Shown here piece by piece: positions 53,671-61,484 of a stretch of 61,484 nucleotides of DNA. The stretch spans positions 1 through 61,484 of the forward strand of contig NZ_CABDWS010000008.1 of the NCBI RefSeq assembly GCF_901447495.1. Direction: 5' to 3'. A model generated the notes under the pieces. It had not been told where the DNA came from and made no database searches. It saw nothing but the letters and a program-made list of their open reading frames with translations. Every line of letters starts with the position of its first letter. Within the stretch, counting starts at the first letter, position 1. The position numbers and the translations under genes are program-made. The stretch comes from Haloimpatiens lingqiaonensis (lineage in GTDB: Bacteria > Bacillota > Clostridia > Clostridiales > Clostridiaceae).

Positions 53671-54243
53671 CTAAAAGAATTTTTTACTATCTATATAGTC
53701 GTATACGTCCACTAATGCTTCACCAAATCTTTGATAGTGTACGATTTCTCTTGCCCATAGGAACTTAAGAACATCTTTTACGTCTTGGTCATCTGTAAGA
53801 TCTATAAGATGCTCATATGTTGCACGAGCCTTTTGTTCTGCGGCCATGTCCTCATGTATATCTGTTACGGGATCCCCTAGGGCTTGAATATAGGCAGCAG
53901 TCCAAGGTATTCCATTAGCATCTGATGGGAATAAAGCATTATCATGTTGTGCATAATGTGCACCTAAGCCAGCTTCCCTTAATTCATCTGGAGTTGCATC
54001 TTTAGTCAATTGATATACCATAGCGCAAATGATTTCTACGTGAGCTAGTTCTTCTGTACCTATATCTGTTAATAAACCTTTAGTTTTTCCTGTTGGCATG
54101 GTGTATCGCTGATTTAAATATCTTATAGCAGCGCTTAATTCTCCATCTGGTCCACCATATTGAGTTACAAGAAATTTAGCCATTTTTAAATCTTTAGATT
54201 TTATTTTAACAGGATACTCTAATTTTTTTTCATATATCCACAT
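53671..54243 (-). CDS. cotJC: Spore coat protein CotJC (manganese catalase family)
   Basis: The 190-residue protein is of the dimanganese-catalase fold. Helical motifs carry the metal ligands: GELSAAIRYLNQRY, DIGTEELAHVEII (about 62-74), EDMAAEQKARATYEHL and REIVHYQRFGEAL. It is a spore coat component made in the mother cell. It is the last gene of cotJABC, 12 bases after cotJB. The start MWIYEKKLEYPV is typical, with a GGGGG ribosome site. Confidence 0.93.
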   Translation of the reverse strand: MWIYEKKLEYPVKIKSKDLKMAKFLVTQYGGPDGELSAAIRYLNQRYTMPTGKTKGLLTDIGTEELAHVEIICAMVYQLTKDATPDELREAGLGAHYAQHDNALFPSDANGIPWTAAYIQALGDPVTDIHEDMAAEQKARATYEHLIDLTDDQDVKDVLKFLWAREIVHYQRFGEALVDVYDYIDSKKFF

Positions 54244-54255
54244 ACGACAACCCCC

Positions 54256-54531
54256 TTATTCCCCTATTTCCCATGGCCATGGTTCTTCTACCCATTTCCA
54301 AGAAGGAGTACTTTTGGCATAACCAAAGTTGGTTAATGGACCGTATTTTACTTCATAGGTTTCTTTCATATCCATTAACATATCTGTAGTCATATTATAG
54401 TCATTTAGAGCTCTTTGATTGTTAGGATGATTATCTAAATATAAATTTAATTCTACAGCTGCAAATTCTAATTCTTTAATTTTTTTCATCATTTTACTGC
54501 GGTCATTGTCGTCATAACACATTTTAGCCAT
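54256..54531 (-). CDS. cotJB: Spore coat protein CotJB
   Basis: The 91-residue protein has the CotJB family block KIKELEFAAVELNLYLDNHPNNQRALNDYNM (about 17-47) and a Trp-rich C-terminus (PSWKWVEEPWPWE). It is co-transcribed with cotJA and cotJC at 11-12 base spacings and assembles with CotJC in the inner coat layers. Confidence 0.92.
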   Translation of the reverse strand: MAKMCYDDNDRSKMMKKIKELEFAAVELNLYLDNHPNNQRALNDYNMTTDMLMDMKETYEVKYGPLTNFGYAKSTPSWKWVEEPWPWEIGE

Positions 54532-54542
54532 TATAATTCCTC

Positions 54543-54746
54543 CTATTCCTTAGATTTTATTGGGTAAGGTATATAAAGATTAGGGAATAAAGTTCCCTTT
54601 TTTAGGGCTTCATCCAATGGAAACAAGGAAATATAAGGTTGATCAGGTATAAAAGCTCTGGTTAGCCTTATTTTTTTCATATTAGCATAGGGATTAACCA
54701 TTGGATTAGGCATATAGTCCATACATGGATTGAATGATTGATACAT
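54543..54746 (-). CDS. cotJA: Spore coat-associated protein CotJA
   Basis: The 67-residue protein has the family core IRLTRAFIPDQPYISLFPLDEALKKGTLFPNLYIPY (about 26-61). It is the first gene of cotJABC, with a GGTGGAGG ribosome site. A sporulation sigma promoter is expected upstream, but I could not pick one with confidence. Confidence 0.9.
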   Translation of the reverse strand: MYQSFNPCMDYMPNPMVNPYANMKKIRLTRAFIPDQPYISLFPLDEALKKGTLFPNLYIPYPIKSKE

Positions 54747-54918
54747 ATTCCTCCACCTCAGTTATTATTTACAATATATACTATTCATATATAGATATAT
54801 CTGTGAACATTTTATTTGGGTATATAGCAGCTATAATATTGTTGTAAGTAAATCATATGGGGCAGAAAAATAGTGTACAAAGTAGGAAACATGATGTAAA
54901 AAGTTAATGTAAAATACA

Positions 54919-54947
54919 TTGACATGAAAAAATAGCAGTGTTATACT
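54919..54947 (+). promoter_or_regulatory. Promoter of the riboflavin operon
   Basis: TTGACA, 17 bases, TATACT is a near-perfect sigma-A promoter, 24 bases upstream of the FMN riboswitch. Confidence 0.8.
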
Positions 54948-54970
54948 TTATTTAAATTAATATGGTGAAA

Positions 54971-55074
54971 CCTTCAGGGCGGGGCGAAATTCCCCACCGG
55001 CGGTAAAGTCCGCGAGTCTTTTGACTGACTTGGTGAAATTCCAAGACCGACAGTATAGTCTGGATGGGAGAAGG
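54971..55074 (+). ncRNA. FMN riboswitch (RFN element)
   Basis: The classical conserved segments are all present: AGGGCGGGGCGAAATTCCCC, ACCGGCGGTAAAGTCCGCGAG, GGTGAAATTCCAAGACCGAC, AGTATAGTCTGGATGGGAGAAGG. The P1 helix is CCTTC (54971-54975) with GAAGG (55070-55074). FMN binding should favour the terminator at 55136 and turn off the rib genes. Confidence 0.98.
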
Positions 55075-55135
55075 AAAGATATGCTTTATAGCTTTACATG
55101 GCATCTCTTTAATTGGATTTATTTAGTGCGATTTT

Positions 55136-55168
55136 AAACCCTGAGGATATATTATCTTCAGGGTTTTT
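55136..55168 (+). terminator. Riboswitch-controlled terminator of the rib operon
   Basis: AAACCCTGA and TCAGGGTTT form a 9-bp stem followed by a T run, 60 bases after the riboswitch and about 180 bases before ribD. This arrangement indicates transcription attenuation. The remainder up to ribD shows no further gene. Confidence 0.88.
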
Positions 55169-55344
55169 ATAATGTCCATGAGATTTAACTAATAAGATTT
55201 CATATCTTGAATGAAACTTAGTTGAATTTGATTAAGGACTTTAGCGTCAATCATATTGTAATTGTTTACAATTCTTAAATTCCACTTCTCCTAGTGGAAA
55301 CATCCCTTTGATTTTACCAACAGTGTTTTAAAAGAGGTGATTTT

Positions 55345-56451
55345 TTGAAAATAGAATATATGAAGAGAGCCATTGAACTTTCAAAAAAAGGCGCTGGATG
55401 TACAAATCCAAATCCTTTAGTGGGAGCAGTGATAGTTAAGGAAGGTAAAATTATAGGTGAGGGCTATCACGAATTTTATGGAGGACCACATGCTGAGGTA
55501 AATGCCTTTAAAAACTGTCATGAAGATCCTAAAGGTTCAGAGATGTATGTTACTTTAGAACCTTGCTCTCACTATGGAAAGACACCGCCCTGTGCAAATG
55601 AAATTGTAAAAAAAGGTATAAAAAAAGTGATTATAGGCATGAAGGATCCTAATGAATTGGTATGTGGAAGAGGAATAGACATATTAAAAAAGGCTGGAAT
55701 AGAAGTTGAAGTAGGTATATTAGAGAATGAAATAAGAAAGGTAAATGAGATATTTATAAAATATATAACTACTAAAAATCCCTTTTGCATAATGAAAACT
55801 GCCATGACTTTAGATGGAAAAATAGCCTGTAAAACTGGGGATTCTAAGTGGATTTCAAATGAAATATCTAGAGAGTATGTTCACAAATTAAGGCATAGAG
55901 TATCAGCTATAATGGTGGGCATAGGAACTGTACTTGCGGATAACCCATCGTTAACTACTAGATTAAATAATGGTAGTGGTAAGGATGCTATGAGGGTAAT
56001 AGTAGATAGCCATGGAAGAATACCATTAGAGTCTAAAGTGATTAATGTAAATTCTGCTGCTAAAACTGTGGTGGCTGTGGGGCAAGAGGTAGAGGATAAA
56101 AAGTTAATGGCTCTAGCCCAAAAGGGGGTTCAAGTTATAAAAACTCCTGGAAAGGATGGAAAAGTAGATCTTAAATATTTAATGAATAAACTAGGGAAAA
56201 TGGGAATTGACAGTGTGCTTTTAGAAGGGGGAGGTACTTTAAACTACAGTGCTTTAAGGGAAGGGATTGTAGATAAGCTTATGTGTTTCATAGCTCCTAA
56301 AATAATAGGAGGAACAGATGCAAAAACTCCTGTAGAAGGTGATGGAGTAGAGTTTATGAAAGAGTGTATTGAGTTAGGGAAGATAGAGGTTAAAAATATT
56401 TCAGGAGATATTTTAATAGAGGCATTAATTAATAATAAGCTATGTAAATAA
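55345..56451 (+). CDS. ribD: Bifunctional riboflavin deaminase/reductase
   Basis: The 368-residue protein has an N-terminal zinc deaminase domain (HAEVNAF at about 50 and PCSHYGKTPPC at about 74-84) and a C-terminal NADPH reductase domain (about 145-365: TAMTLDGKIACKTGDSKWIS, LLEGGGTLN). It carries out the second and third steps from GTP to riboflavin. The TTG start follows AGAGGTGA. It is the first gene of the rib operon. Confidence 0.95.
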   Translation: MKIEYMKRAIELSKKGAGCTNPNPLVGAVIVKEGKIIGEGYHEFYGGPHAEVNAFKNCHEDPKGSEMYVTLEPCSHYGKTPPCANEIVKKGIKKVIIGMKDPNELVCGRGIDILKKAGIEVEVGILENEIRKVNEIFIKYITTKNPFCIMKTAMTLDGKIACKTGDSKWISNEISREYVHKLRHRVSAIMVGIGTVLADNPSLTTRLNNGSGKDAMRVIVDSHGRIPLESKVINVNSAAKTVVAVGQEVEDKKLMALAQKGVQVIKTPGKDGKVDLKYLMNKLGKMGIDSVLLEGGGTLNYSALREGIVDKLMCFIAPKIIGGTDAKTPVEGDGVEFMKECIELGKIEVKNISGDILIEALINNKLCK

Positions 56452-56588
56452 TAGATGAATATGATGGTGAATAAATGAAAATACGTGTCATAGATAGAAT
56501 AACTTTATCTAAAATAGATGGACTACTAACTAGTACATAAAATATAGTGGCTTTCATGTAATTATGTTAAGAGAGGGGTGAATAGCTG

Positions 56589-57239
56589 TTGTTTACAGGA
56601 ATAATAGAAGAAATTGGACAGGTTGAGGGCATAAAAAAGGGGGAAAAGTCTGCTTCTATAAGGATTAAAAGTAAAAGGATTTTAGAAGATGTAAAGATAG
56701 GGGATAGTATAAGCACTAATGGAGTTTGTCTTACAGTAACAGAATTTAATAAGGAGAATTTTTCTGTAGATGTAATGCCTGAAACCATTAGAAGAACTAA
56801 TTTAAAGTATCTTAATAAGGGTACAAAAGTAAATTTGGAAAGGGCTTTAAAAGTAGGAAATAGATTTGGAGGGCATATGGTCAGTGGGCATATAGATGGC
56901 ACTGGAGTTATAAAGGAATTTGTAAGTGAGGATAATGCTCTGTGGATAAGCATAGGAGCGTCTAAAGAAATATTAAAGTATGTGATGACAAAAGGGTCTG
57001 TAGCGCTAGATGGAATAAGCTTAACTGTGGCTTATGTGGATGAGGACGTATTTAAGGTTTCTATAATTCCACACACAAAAGAAGAAACTACTCTTTCAAG
57101 TAAAAAGGTTGGAGAGGAAATTAACATAGAATGTGATTTAGTGGGAAAATATGTGGAAAAGTTCATGAATTTTAATAAGGCTGTGGATAAGAAAAAGGAC
57201 ATTAGTTTAGATTTTCTTAAAGAAAATGGATTTTATTAA
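56589..57239 (+). CDS. ribE: Riboflavin synthase alpha chain
   Basis: The 216 residues contain two lumazine-binding repeats, starting MFTGIIEEIGQV and continuing GHMVSGHIDGTGVI at the second repeat (about 97). SISTNGVCLTV and VALDGISLTVA mark the duplicated barrel. It dismutates dimethylribityllumazine to riboflavin. The start is a TTG behind AGAGGGGTG. A 137-base gap from ribD holds no other gene. Confidence 0.95.
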   Translation: MFTGIIEEIGQVEGIKKGEKSASIRIKSKRILEDVKIGDSISTNGVCLTVTEFNKENFSVDVMPETIRRTNLKYLNKGTKVNLERALKVGNRFGGHMVSGHIDGTGVIKEFVSEDNALWISIGASKEILKYVMTKGSVALDGISLTVAYVDEDVFKVSIIPHTKEETTLSSKKVGEEINIECDLVGKYVEKFMNFNKAVDKKKDISLDFLKENGFY

Positions 57240-57306
57240 AAGGTTAGATTTTAAAACTATTAATAAATATAAATTATCAATTATTAACTACAAAGGGGTG
57301 TTATAA

Positions 57307-58506
57307 GTGTTTAAATTCAATACTATTGAGGAAGCTATAGAAGACATAAAAGAAGGAAAAATGGTGGTAGTAGTAGATGATGAGAATAGGGAAAATGAAG
57401 GAGATCTACTTATGGTTGCAGATAAGGTTACAGGGGAAAGTATAAACTTTATGGCTAAATACGGCAGAGGTCTTATATGTGTGCCTATGCTTAGGGAGAG
57501 ACTTAAAGAGCTTAAGATAAGTCCAATGGTACAAAACAATACAGACCCTAAGGAGACAGCTTTTACTGTGTCTGTGGATTTTAAGGGAGCATCTACAGGA
57601 ATTTCTGCCTATGAAAGAGCGGAAACTATAAAAAAATTAGTAGATACAGGGGCAAACTCAGAGGATTTTAATAAACCAGGGCATATATTTCCTTTGGCCT
57701 ATAAAGAAGGGGGCGTATTAAAAAGAGCAGGACACACAGAGGCGGCAGTGGATATGGCAAGGTTAGCTGGGTTTTCTCCTGCGGGAGTTATATGCGAAAT
57801 AATGAATGAAGATGGAACTATGGCTAGAGTTCCCCAGCTTATGGAATATGTAAAGAAGCATAATTTAAAGATAATAACTATAGCTGATTTAATAGCCTAT
57901 AGGAGAAAACATGAGTGTTTGGTGGAAAGAGTAGCTGAAGGGGACATGCCTACCAAATATGGAGACTTTAAAATAATAGGTTATGTAAATAAATTAAATG
58001 GGGAACATCATGTGGCCTTAGTTAAAGGTGATATTAAAGGTGACGAATCGATACTTGTAAGGGTTCATTCTGAATGTCTTACAGGAGATGCCTTTGGCTC
58101 CTTAAGATGTGATTGTGGAGAGCAACTGGCATCTGCCATGAGAAACATAGAGAAGGAAGGTAAGGGAGTACTTCTATACATGCGTCAAGAAGGAAGAGGT
58201 ATAGGACTTATAAATAAAATAAAAGCCTACCAGCTACAAGATCAGGGAATGGACACTGTAGAGGCAAATCTAGCATTGGGTTTTCCAGAGGATTTAAGAG
58301 ACTATGGCATAGGAGCTCAGATACTTTCACATTTAGGAATAAAGAAAGTAAGACTTATGACTAACAATCCTAAAAAGATATCAGGCATAAAAGGATATGG
58401 AATAGAAATTGTTGAGAGAGTGGCTATTGACATGGGGCACAATGAAATGAATGAGTTTTATTTAAAGACTAAAAAAGAAAAGATGGGACATTATCTGGAC
58501 TTTTAG
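57307..58506 (+). CDS. ribBA: Bifunctional DHBP synthase/GTP cyclohydrolase II
   Basis: The 399-residue fusion has an N-terminal 3,4-dihydroxy-2-butanone-4-phosphate synthase (about 1-200: [37 protein letters not shown]) and a C-terminal GTP cyclohydrolase II (about 205-399). The zinc site is [15 protein letters not shown], followed by RQEGRGIGL. It supplies both precursors of lumazine. The start is a GTG behind AAGGGGTG. Confidence 0.96.
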   Translation: MFKFNTIEEAIEDIKEGKMVVVVDDENRENEGDLLMVADKVTGESINFMAKYGRGLICVPMLRERLKELKISPMVQNNTDPKETAFTVSVDFKGASTGISAYERAETIKKLVDTGANSEDFNKPGHIFPLAYKEGGVLKRAGHTEAAVDMARLAGFSPAGVICEIMNEDGTMARVPQLMEYVKKHNLKIITIADLIAYRRKHECLVERVAEGDMPTKYGDFKIIGYVNKLNGEHHVALVKGDIKGDESILVRVHSECLTGDAFGSLRCDCGEQLASAMRNIEKEGKGVLLYMRQEGRGIGLINKIKAYQLQDQGMDTVEANLALGFPEDLRDYGIGAQILSHLGIKKVRLMTNNPKKISGIKGYGIEIVERVAIDMGHNEMNEFYLKTKKEKMGHYLDF

Positions 58507-58682
58507 ATTTTGGTACAAAAGGTATAGTAAAATGAAATTTCTATATTTATTGATATTTATAATTTAACTAAGAAGCCTTACTTTAGTGTCATTAGCGTCA
58601 GTAAGTGATGAGAAAGGCTACATTATCAATTAAGGAAAAGGGTGGATAGTGTAGAAAAATTAAATAATTGGAGGAAATAATA

Positions 58683-59147
58683 ATGAAGGTATATGAAGGA
58701 AAATTAATAGCAGAAGGTTTGAAATTCGGTATAGTTGTTGGAAGATTTAATGAGTTTATAGGAAGCAAGCTTTTAGCAGGGGCATTAGATGCTTTAAAAA
58801 GACATGGAGCACAGGATGAAGATGTAGAAGTGGCTTGGGTTCCAGGAGCCTTTGAAATACCTCTAATAGCAAAAAAAATGGCTAAATCAAATAAATATAA
58901 TGCAGTTATATGTCTTGGGGCTGTTATTAGAGGAACCACATCTCATTATGACTATGTTTGCAGTGAAGTTTCAAAAGGTATAGCTAATGTTTCTTTAGAT
59001 ACAGAAGTACCTGTAATATTTGGTGTTTTAACTACTGAAAGTATTGAACAAGCTATAGAGAGAGCGGGAACTAAAGCAGGGAATAAAGGCTATGATGCTG
59101 GGGTAATAGCTATTGAAATGGCTAATTTATTAAATGAATATATATAA
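58683..59147 (+). CDS. ribH: 6,7-dimethyl-8-ribityllumazine synthase
   Basis: The 154-residue protein has all family motifs: [64 protein letters not shown] and [17 protein letters not shown]. It is the last gene of the riboflavin operon. The ATG at 58683 follows GGAGG; an upstream in-frame start overlaps the ribosome site. Confidence 0.96.
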   Translation: MKVYEGKLIAEGLKFGIVVGRFNEFIGSKLLAGALDALKRHGAQDEDVEVAWVPGAFEIPLIAKKMAKSNKYNAVICLGAVIRGTTSHYDYVCSEVSKGIANVSLDTEVPVIFGVLTTESIEQAIERAGTKAGNKGYDAGVIAIEMANLLNEYI

Positions 59148-59233
59148 TAAATAGAAAATAATAGATTTAATCCTTTAATATGGTAAAATATTGTGTTATA
59201 ATATAATTATATTAAGTATTTAGGAGGTAAAAT

Positions 59234-59626
59234 ATGAAAATTAAAGTTAAAGGTACATTAATTTTATTATTAGTCATGTTTATTTTACCATTTTTTTACC
59301 TGAATGTAAAAGCAAAAGATATTGATAAACCTAACTACACTGAAGTTTGCAGGGTGAATGGAAGAAATCATGTGGCGCAAAATGCATCACTAGAAAAATT
59401 TGCATTTTATAAAGGGGGAAAGGTTTATAATTCTTCATGCTATACTTGTGCATGTGGCGAAAAAATTTATTGGACTAGTATCAATTCAACTAATTATTAT
59501 TGGTATGATGGTGAATGGAATAAACACTATATTGAAGGGTTACCTAATTTTTTTTGGTATATAGTTCCTAATAATTATTACTCAACTTCAGCGACTAATC
59601 CACCACATTGGTCATTAGGGTATTAA
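59234..59626 (+). CDS. Secreted cysteine-containing protein of unknown function
   Basis: The 130 residues open with a signal peptide (KIKVKGTLILLLVMFILPFFYLNVKA, likely cut near residue 27). The mature part is rich in Tyr, Trp and Asn and has four cysteines (EVCRVN, SSCYTCACGEKI). I recognise no family. TATAAT at 59197-59202 and an AGGAGGT site precede it. The next gene starts three bases after its stop, so the two are co-expressed and may form a toxin-, immunity- or envelope-type pair (inference). Confidence 0.65.
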   Translation: MKIKVKGTLILLLVMFILPFFYLNVKAKDIDKPNYTEVCRVNGRNHVAQNASLEKFAFYKGGKVYNSSCYTCACGEKIYWTSINSTNYYWYDGEWNKHYIEGLPNFFWYIVPNNYYSTSATNPPHWSLGY

Positions 59627-59629
59627 TAT

Positions 59630-60031
59630 ATGAAAAGTGAAATTAAATATAAGTCCTTAGTGGTCTTAATAATAGTCATACCAATTTTATTTGTATCATA
59701 TATTCTCTACGGCATATTTGGACCCCCAAAAACCTCGGAAACAATTACAGGTTCCGTAGTACTTATAGAAAAAGATAATAAGGAAGAGCATGAAGTTATG
59801 AAAAAAAGAAAAAGTCCTTATTCTTATAAAGAAAAAGATGGAGAAAATTATTATATAATTATAAATTCAATAGAGAGCAATTCTTACAAAAAATGTTTGG
59901 TTAGTTGTACAAAGGAGCAATTTCAAAAGTTAATAGTAGGAGAAAATTATTATTACCACGTGAAATATGCAAGGGGTGATGAAACAAAGGCAAATTTACA
60001 AGAAGCAACTACCTATAATCCAGTTCAATAG
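59630..60031 (+). CDS. Single-pass membrane protein of unknown function
   Basis: The 133 residues have one N-terminal helix (about 9-30, LVVLIIVIPILFVSYILYGIF) followed by an outer domain with alternating beta-like segments (TITGSVVLIEKD, ENYYIIINSIE, NYYYHVKYARGDETKANLQE). There are two cysteines near residues 88-92. No family is recognised. Tight spacing to the secreted protein upstream suggests joint function. Confidence 0.6.
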   Translation: MKSEIKYKSLVVLIIVIPILFVSYILYGIFGPPKTSETITGSVVLIEKDNKEEHEVMKKRKSPYSYKEKDGENYYIIINSIESNSYKKCLVSCTKEQFQKLIVGENYYYHVKYARGDETKANLQEATTYNPVQ

Positions 60032-60092
60032 TAAATTTAAAATCAGCCTATTTAGGAGCGGTCAGATAGGGATATATAATTCCTGAAAAATT

Positions 60093-60128
60093 CGGCATAG
60101 TCGTTGATATTCGGCTATGCCGTTTTTT
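60093..60128. terminator. Strong terminator next to the recombinase gene
   Basis: CGGCATAG and CTATGCCG form an 8-bp GC-rich stem followed by six T on the plus strand. It ends the upstream gene pair and lies at the 3' end of the convergent recombinase gene. Confidence 0.75.
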
Positions 60129-60131
60129 CGT

Positions 60132-60926
60132 TTATTTTGGTAAGTCGATAGCGCCTATGCAGTTATAGAAAATTTGAATCCGCTGGGTTCTGCGGCCATC
60201 TACTTTTTCAGCCTTAAATACTATAATTTTGTCAATGAACTCTCGAATAATCTCTGCATCCAATTCTGTAATTTCTGTGTATTTTTTAACCAGTGCCAAA
60301 AAGCGGTCGGTATTGAGGGACTGTTCATTTGCTGTATCAATGGTATGCTTTAATTTGGATATCCTTTCTTCCAGTGCCTTCTGCTCGGCTTCATATTCAG
60401 CCGACATCTTGTAAAAACGCTCTTCGGGAATTTTGCCCATCACATTGTCTTCATATAGCTTTCGAATGATTTTGTCTATGTCAGCAATGCGAGTCTGTGC
60501 TTGTTCATACTCCTTTTGACTTTGGCGGAGTTCTTTGGCAAGTTCCTTTTCTGAATTATTCATAACTATACGGATGAATTCCTGTTCATGGTCTTTGGCA
60601 AAGGAGGTCACACGTCTTAAGTCTTCTAGCAAAAGCTGTTCCACTACAACATTGCGTATCTGATGTGAACTGCACATACCCTTTTTCTTGCGGTAAGTAG
60701 CACAAACGAAGTATTCCTTATCGTGTGTCCATCCCTTGCCTCTAACCTGATACAGCTTTGCTCCACAGTCGGCACAAAACATCATGCCAGAAAGCATTCC
60801 CATTTCACCTAATCGTGATGGTCTTCGCTTGCCATCTCTGATTTTCTGCACTGTTTCCCAAGTCCCCTCATCAATAATTGCTTCATGGGTATTTTTGAAA
60901 ACTAGCCAATCTTCTGGATTGTCAGA
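60132..60926 (-). pseudogene. Large serine recombinase, N-terminal part removed by IS insertion
   Basis: About 264 codons remain: the end of the recombinase domain ([35 protein letters not shown]), a zinc beta-ribbon ([14 protein letters not shown]...FVCATY...CSSHQIRN), a long coiled coil (about residues 100-190 of the fragment) and a terminal [30 protein letters not shown] domain. The catalytic N-terminal resolvase domain is missing because coding sequence ends at the IS boundary near 60926. Higher G+C and different codon use than the neighbours mark it as foreign, a relic of an integrated conjugative element or transposon. Confidence 0.8.
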
Positions 60927-61052
60927 AGTTTAGCGCTTAAAAATTTTTGGGGCGTGAGCCCGCTGATTTATAATGAATGATTGAGGGTTAGGTTAAAAAC
61001 CATAAATTCTGATTTTTGCTGGAAATTTTAGAGAAAAAATTTGCATAATAAA

Positions 61053-61103
61053 AGCATCCTTTTTATAATAGTTTTTACTAGAAACCAACTTAAAAAGGAT
61101 GCT
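61053..61103 (+). promoter_or_regulatory. Inverted repeat that can hide the transposase ribosome site
   Basis: AGCATCCTTTTT (61053-61064) is a perfect complement of AAAAAGGATGCT (61092-61103). The second arm contains the ribosome site AAGGAT, seven bases from the ATG. In long read-through transcripts the site would be paired. A promoter inside the repeat would give transcripts free of this block, as known for other IS elements. Confidence 0.6.
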
Positions 61104-61109
61104 GATAAA

Positions 61110-61484
61110 ATGAGTAAAAGTTATTTAAAACAATTACTTACTTATATTAATAAGGTATACGATATAGGTGAAAAAATCAATAACTTAAAAGATAAAAGAA
61201 TAAAATCTGATGTAAAAATTTCAACAATTACCTTCGTGGTGTTATTTGGATTTATGCTTCAGATAAGAAGTTTCAATAGATTAGAACATTGGCTTAAAAA
61301 AGGCAAGTTTAAAAAAGTAATACCTAAAAAAACTAAAATGCCACGCATTGATGCCGTTAGGCGCTCCTTAAGTGATTTTGATTTAGATGGATTAAAAGAA
61401 ATTCATAAACATATAATAAAAACCATTGTAAAAAATAAAGTATTTAGAAATGGTACTATAGATAAATTAAAAGTAGTTGCCATA
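61110..61484 (+). CDS. Transposase, N-terminal part (runs off the window)
   Basis: The first 125 codons read MSKSYLKQLLTYINKVYDIGEKI...; the segment FGFMLQIRSFNRLEHWLKKGKFKKVIPKKTKMPRIDAVRRSLSDFDLDGLKEIH resembles the N-terminal region of IS4-like DDE transposases with an associated H-repeat-type domain. The catalytic DDE part lies outside. Family assignment is tentative. Confidence 0.65.
   Translation, partial: MSKSYLKQLLTYINKVYDIGEKINNLKDKRIKSDVKISTITFVVLFGFMLQIRSFNRLEHWLKKGKFKKVIPKKTKMPRIDAVRRSLSDFDLDGLKEIHKHIIKTIVKNKVFRNGTIDKLKVVAI

Larger units (their letters stand above)
60927..61484 (+). mobile_element. Right-hand copy of the insertion sequence (5' part)
   Basis: Its first 123 bases are the inverted counterpart of window positions 1-124. 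The element starts inside the recombinase gene and continues past the window edge, with its transposase on the plus strand. The two copies face outward. Confidence 0.85.

Noticed and set aside
60132-60851. A complete 239-residue recombinase gene
   Set aside because: Coding sequence continues upstream of the internal Met to the IS edge, and the catalytic N-terminal domain is absent.

Overview
The window is AT-rich DNA (roughly 30% G+C by eye) from a spore-forming, anaerobic low-GC Gram-positive bacterium, most likely a Clostridium. The grounds are cotJABC spore-coat genes, a gerA-type germinant-receptor operon, clostridial ferredoxin-MinD ATPases, strong GGAGG ribosome sites and many TTG/GTG starts. 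Both ends are copies of one insertion sequence (IS) in inverted orientation, facing outward. This is the usual pattern of an assembly contig cut at repeats.

Layout. 0-2.3 kb: a decayed metal-chelatase locus (chlD cut by the IS, a 35-codon ABC-ATPase stub, intact chlI). 2.6-6.0 kb: an RluF-type pseudouridine synthase and a three-gene ABC-2 exporter. 6.1-12.5 kb: a PAS/sigma-54 activator, a sigma-54 promoter with upstream palindromes, an N-carbamoylsarcosine-amidase-like hydrolase, and a hydantoinase gene split by a 2.47-kb IStron (group I intron plus TnpB). 12.6-15.8 kb: an operon of two NifX/NifB-domain proteins, two MinD-ferredoxin ATPases and a DUF134 regulator. 15.9-18.9 kb: nadABC on the minus strand.

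19.2-39.7 kb is the accessory core. A LolD-type ATPase with a deleted permease lies divergent from a RiPP cluster: ABC exporter, S8 protease, radical SAM maturase, small partner protein, and a 61-residue precursor with eight cysteines at exact CxxxC spacing. Four tandem FtsX-type permeases follow. Each boundary carries the same terminator-promoter cassette, which also drives the next ABC-2 transporter, whose last permease is broken. Proposed logic: the peptide is made, modified, cleaved and exported by the first cluster, and the permease array may give immunity or peptide resistance. The second part is inference.

39.9-53.5 kb: AAA-ATPase-like/PDDEXK protein, HelD helicase, nitroreductase, the radical SAM/DUF4130 DNA-metabolism pair, EamA transporter, CbiZ, and gerAB-gerAC-gerAA. 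53.7-59.1 kb: cotJABC (minus), then an FMN riboswitch with terminator controlling ribD-ribE-ribBA-ribH. 59.2-61.5 kb: two small envelope or secreted proteins of unknown role, a serine-recombinase gene whose 5' part was removed by the right-hand IS, and the start of that IS transposase.

Most noteworthy: (i) the IStron, whose excision from RNA would restore a 464-residue hydantoinase and whose tnpB sits in a loop closed by long complementary arms; (ii) the CxxxC-repeat RiPP cluster; (iii) the permease array with a copied regulatory cassette and several deletion remnants.
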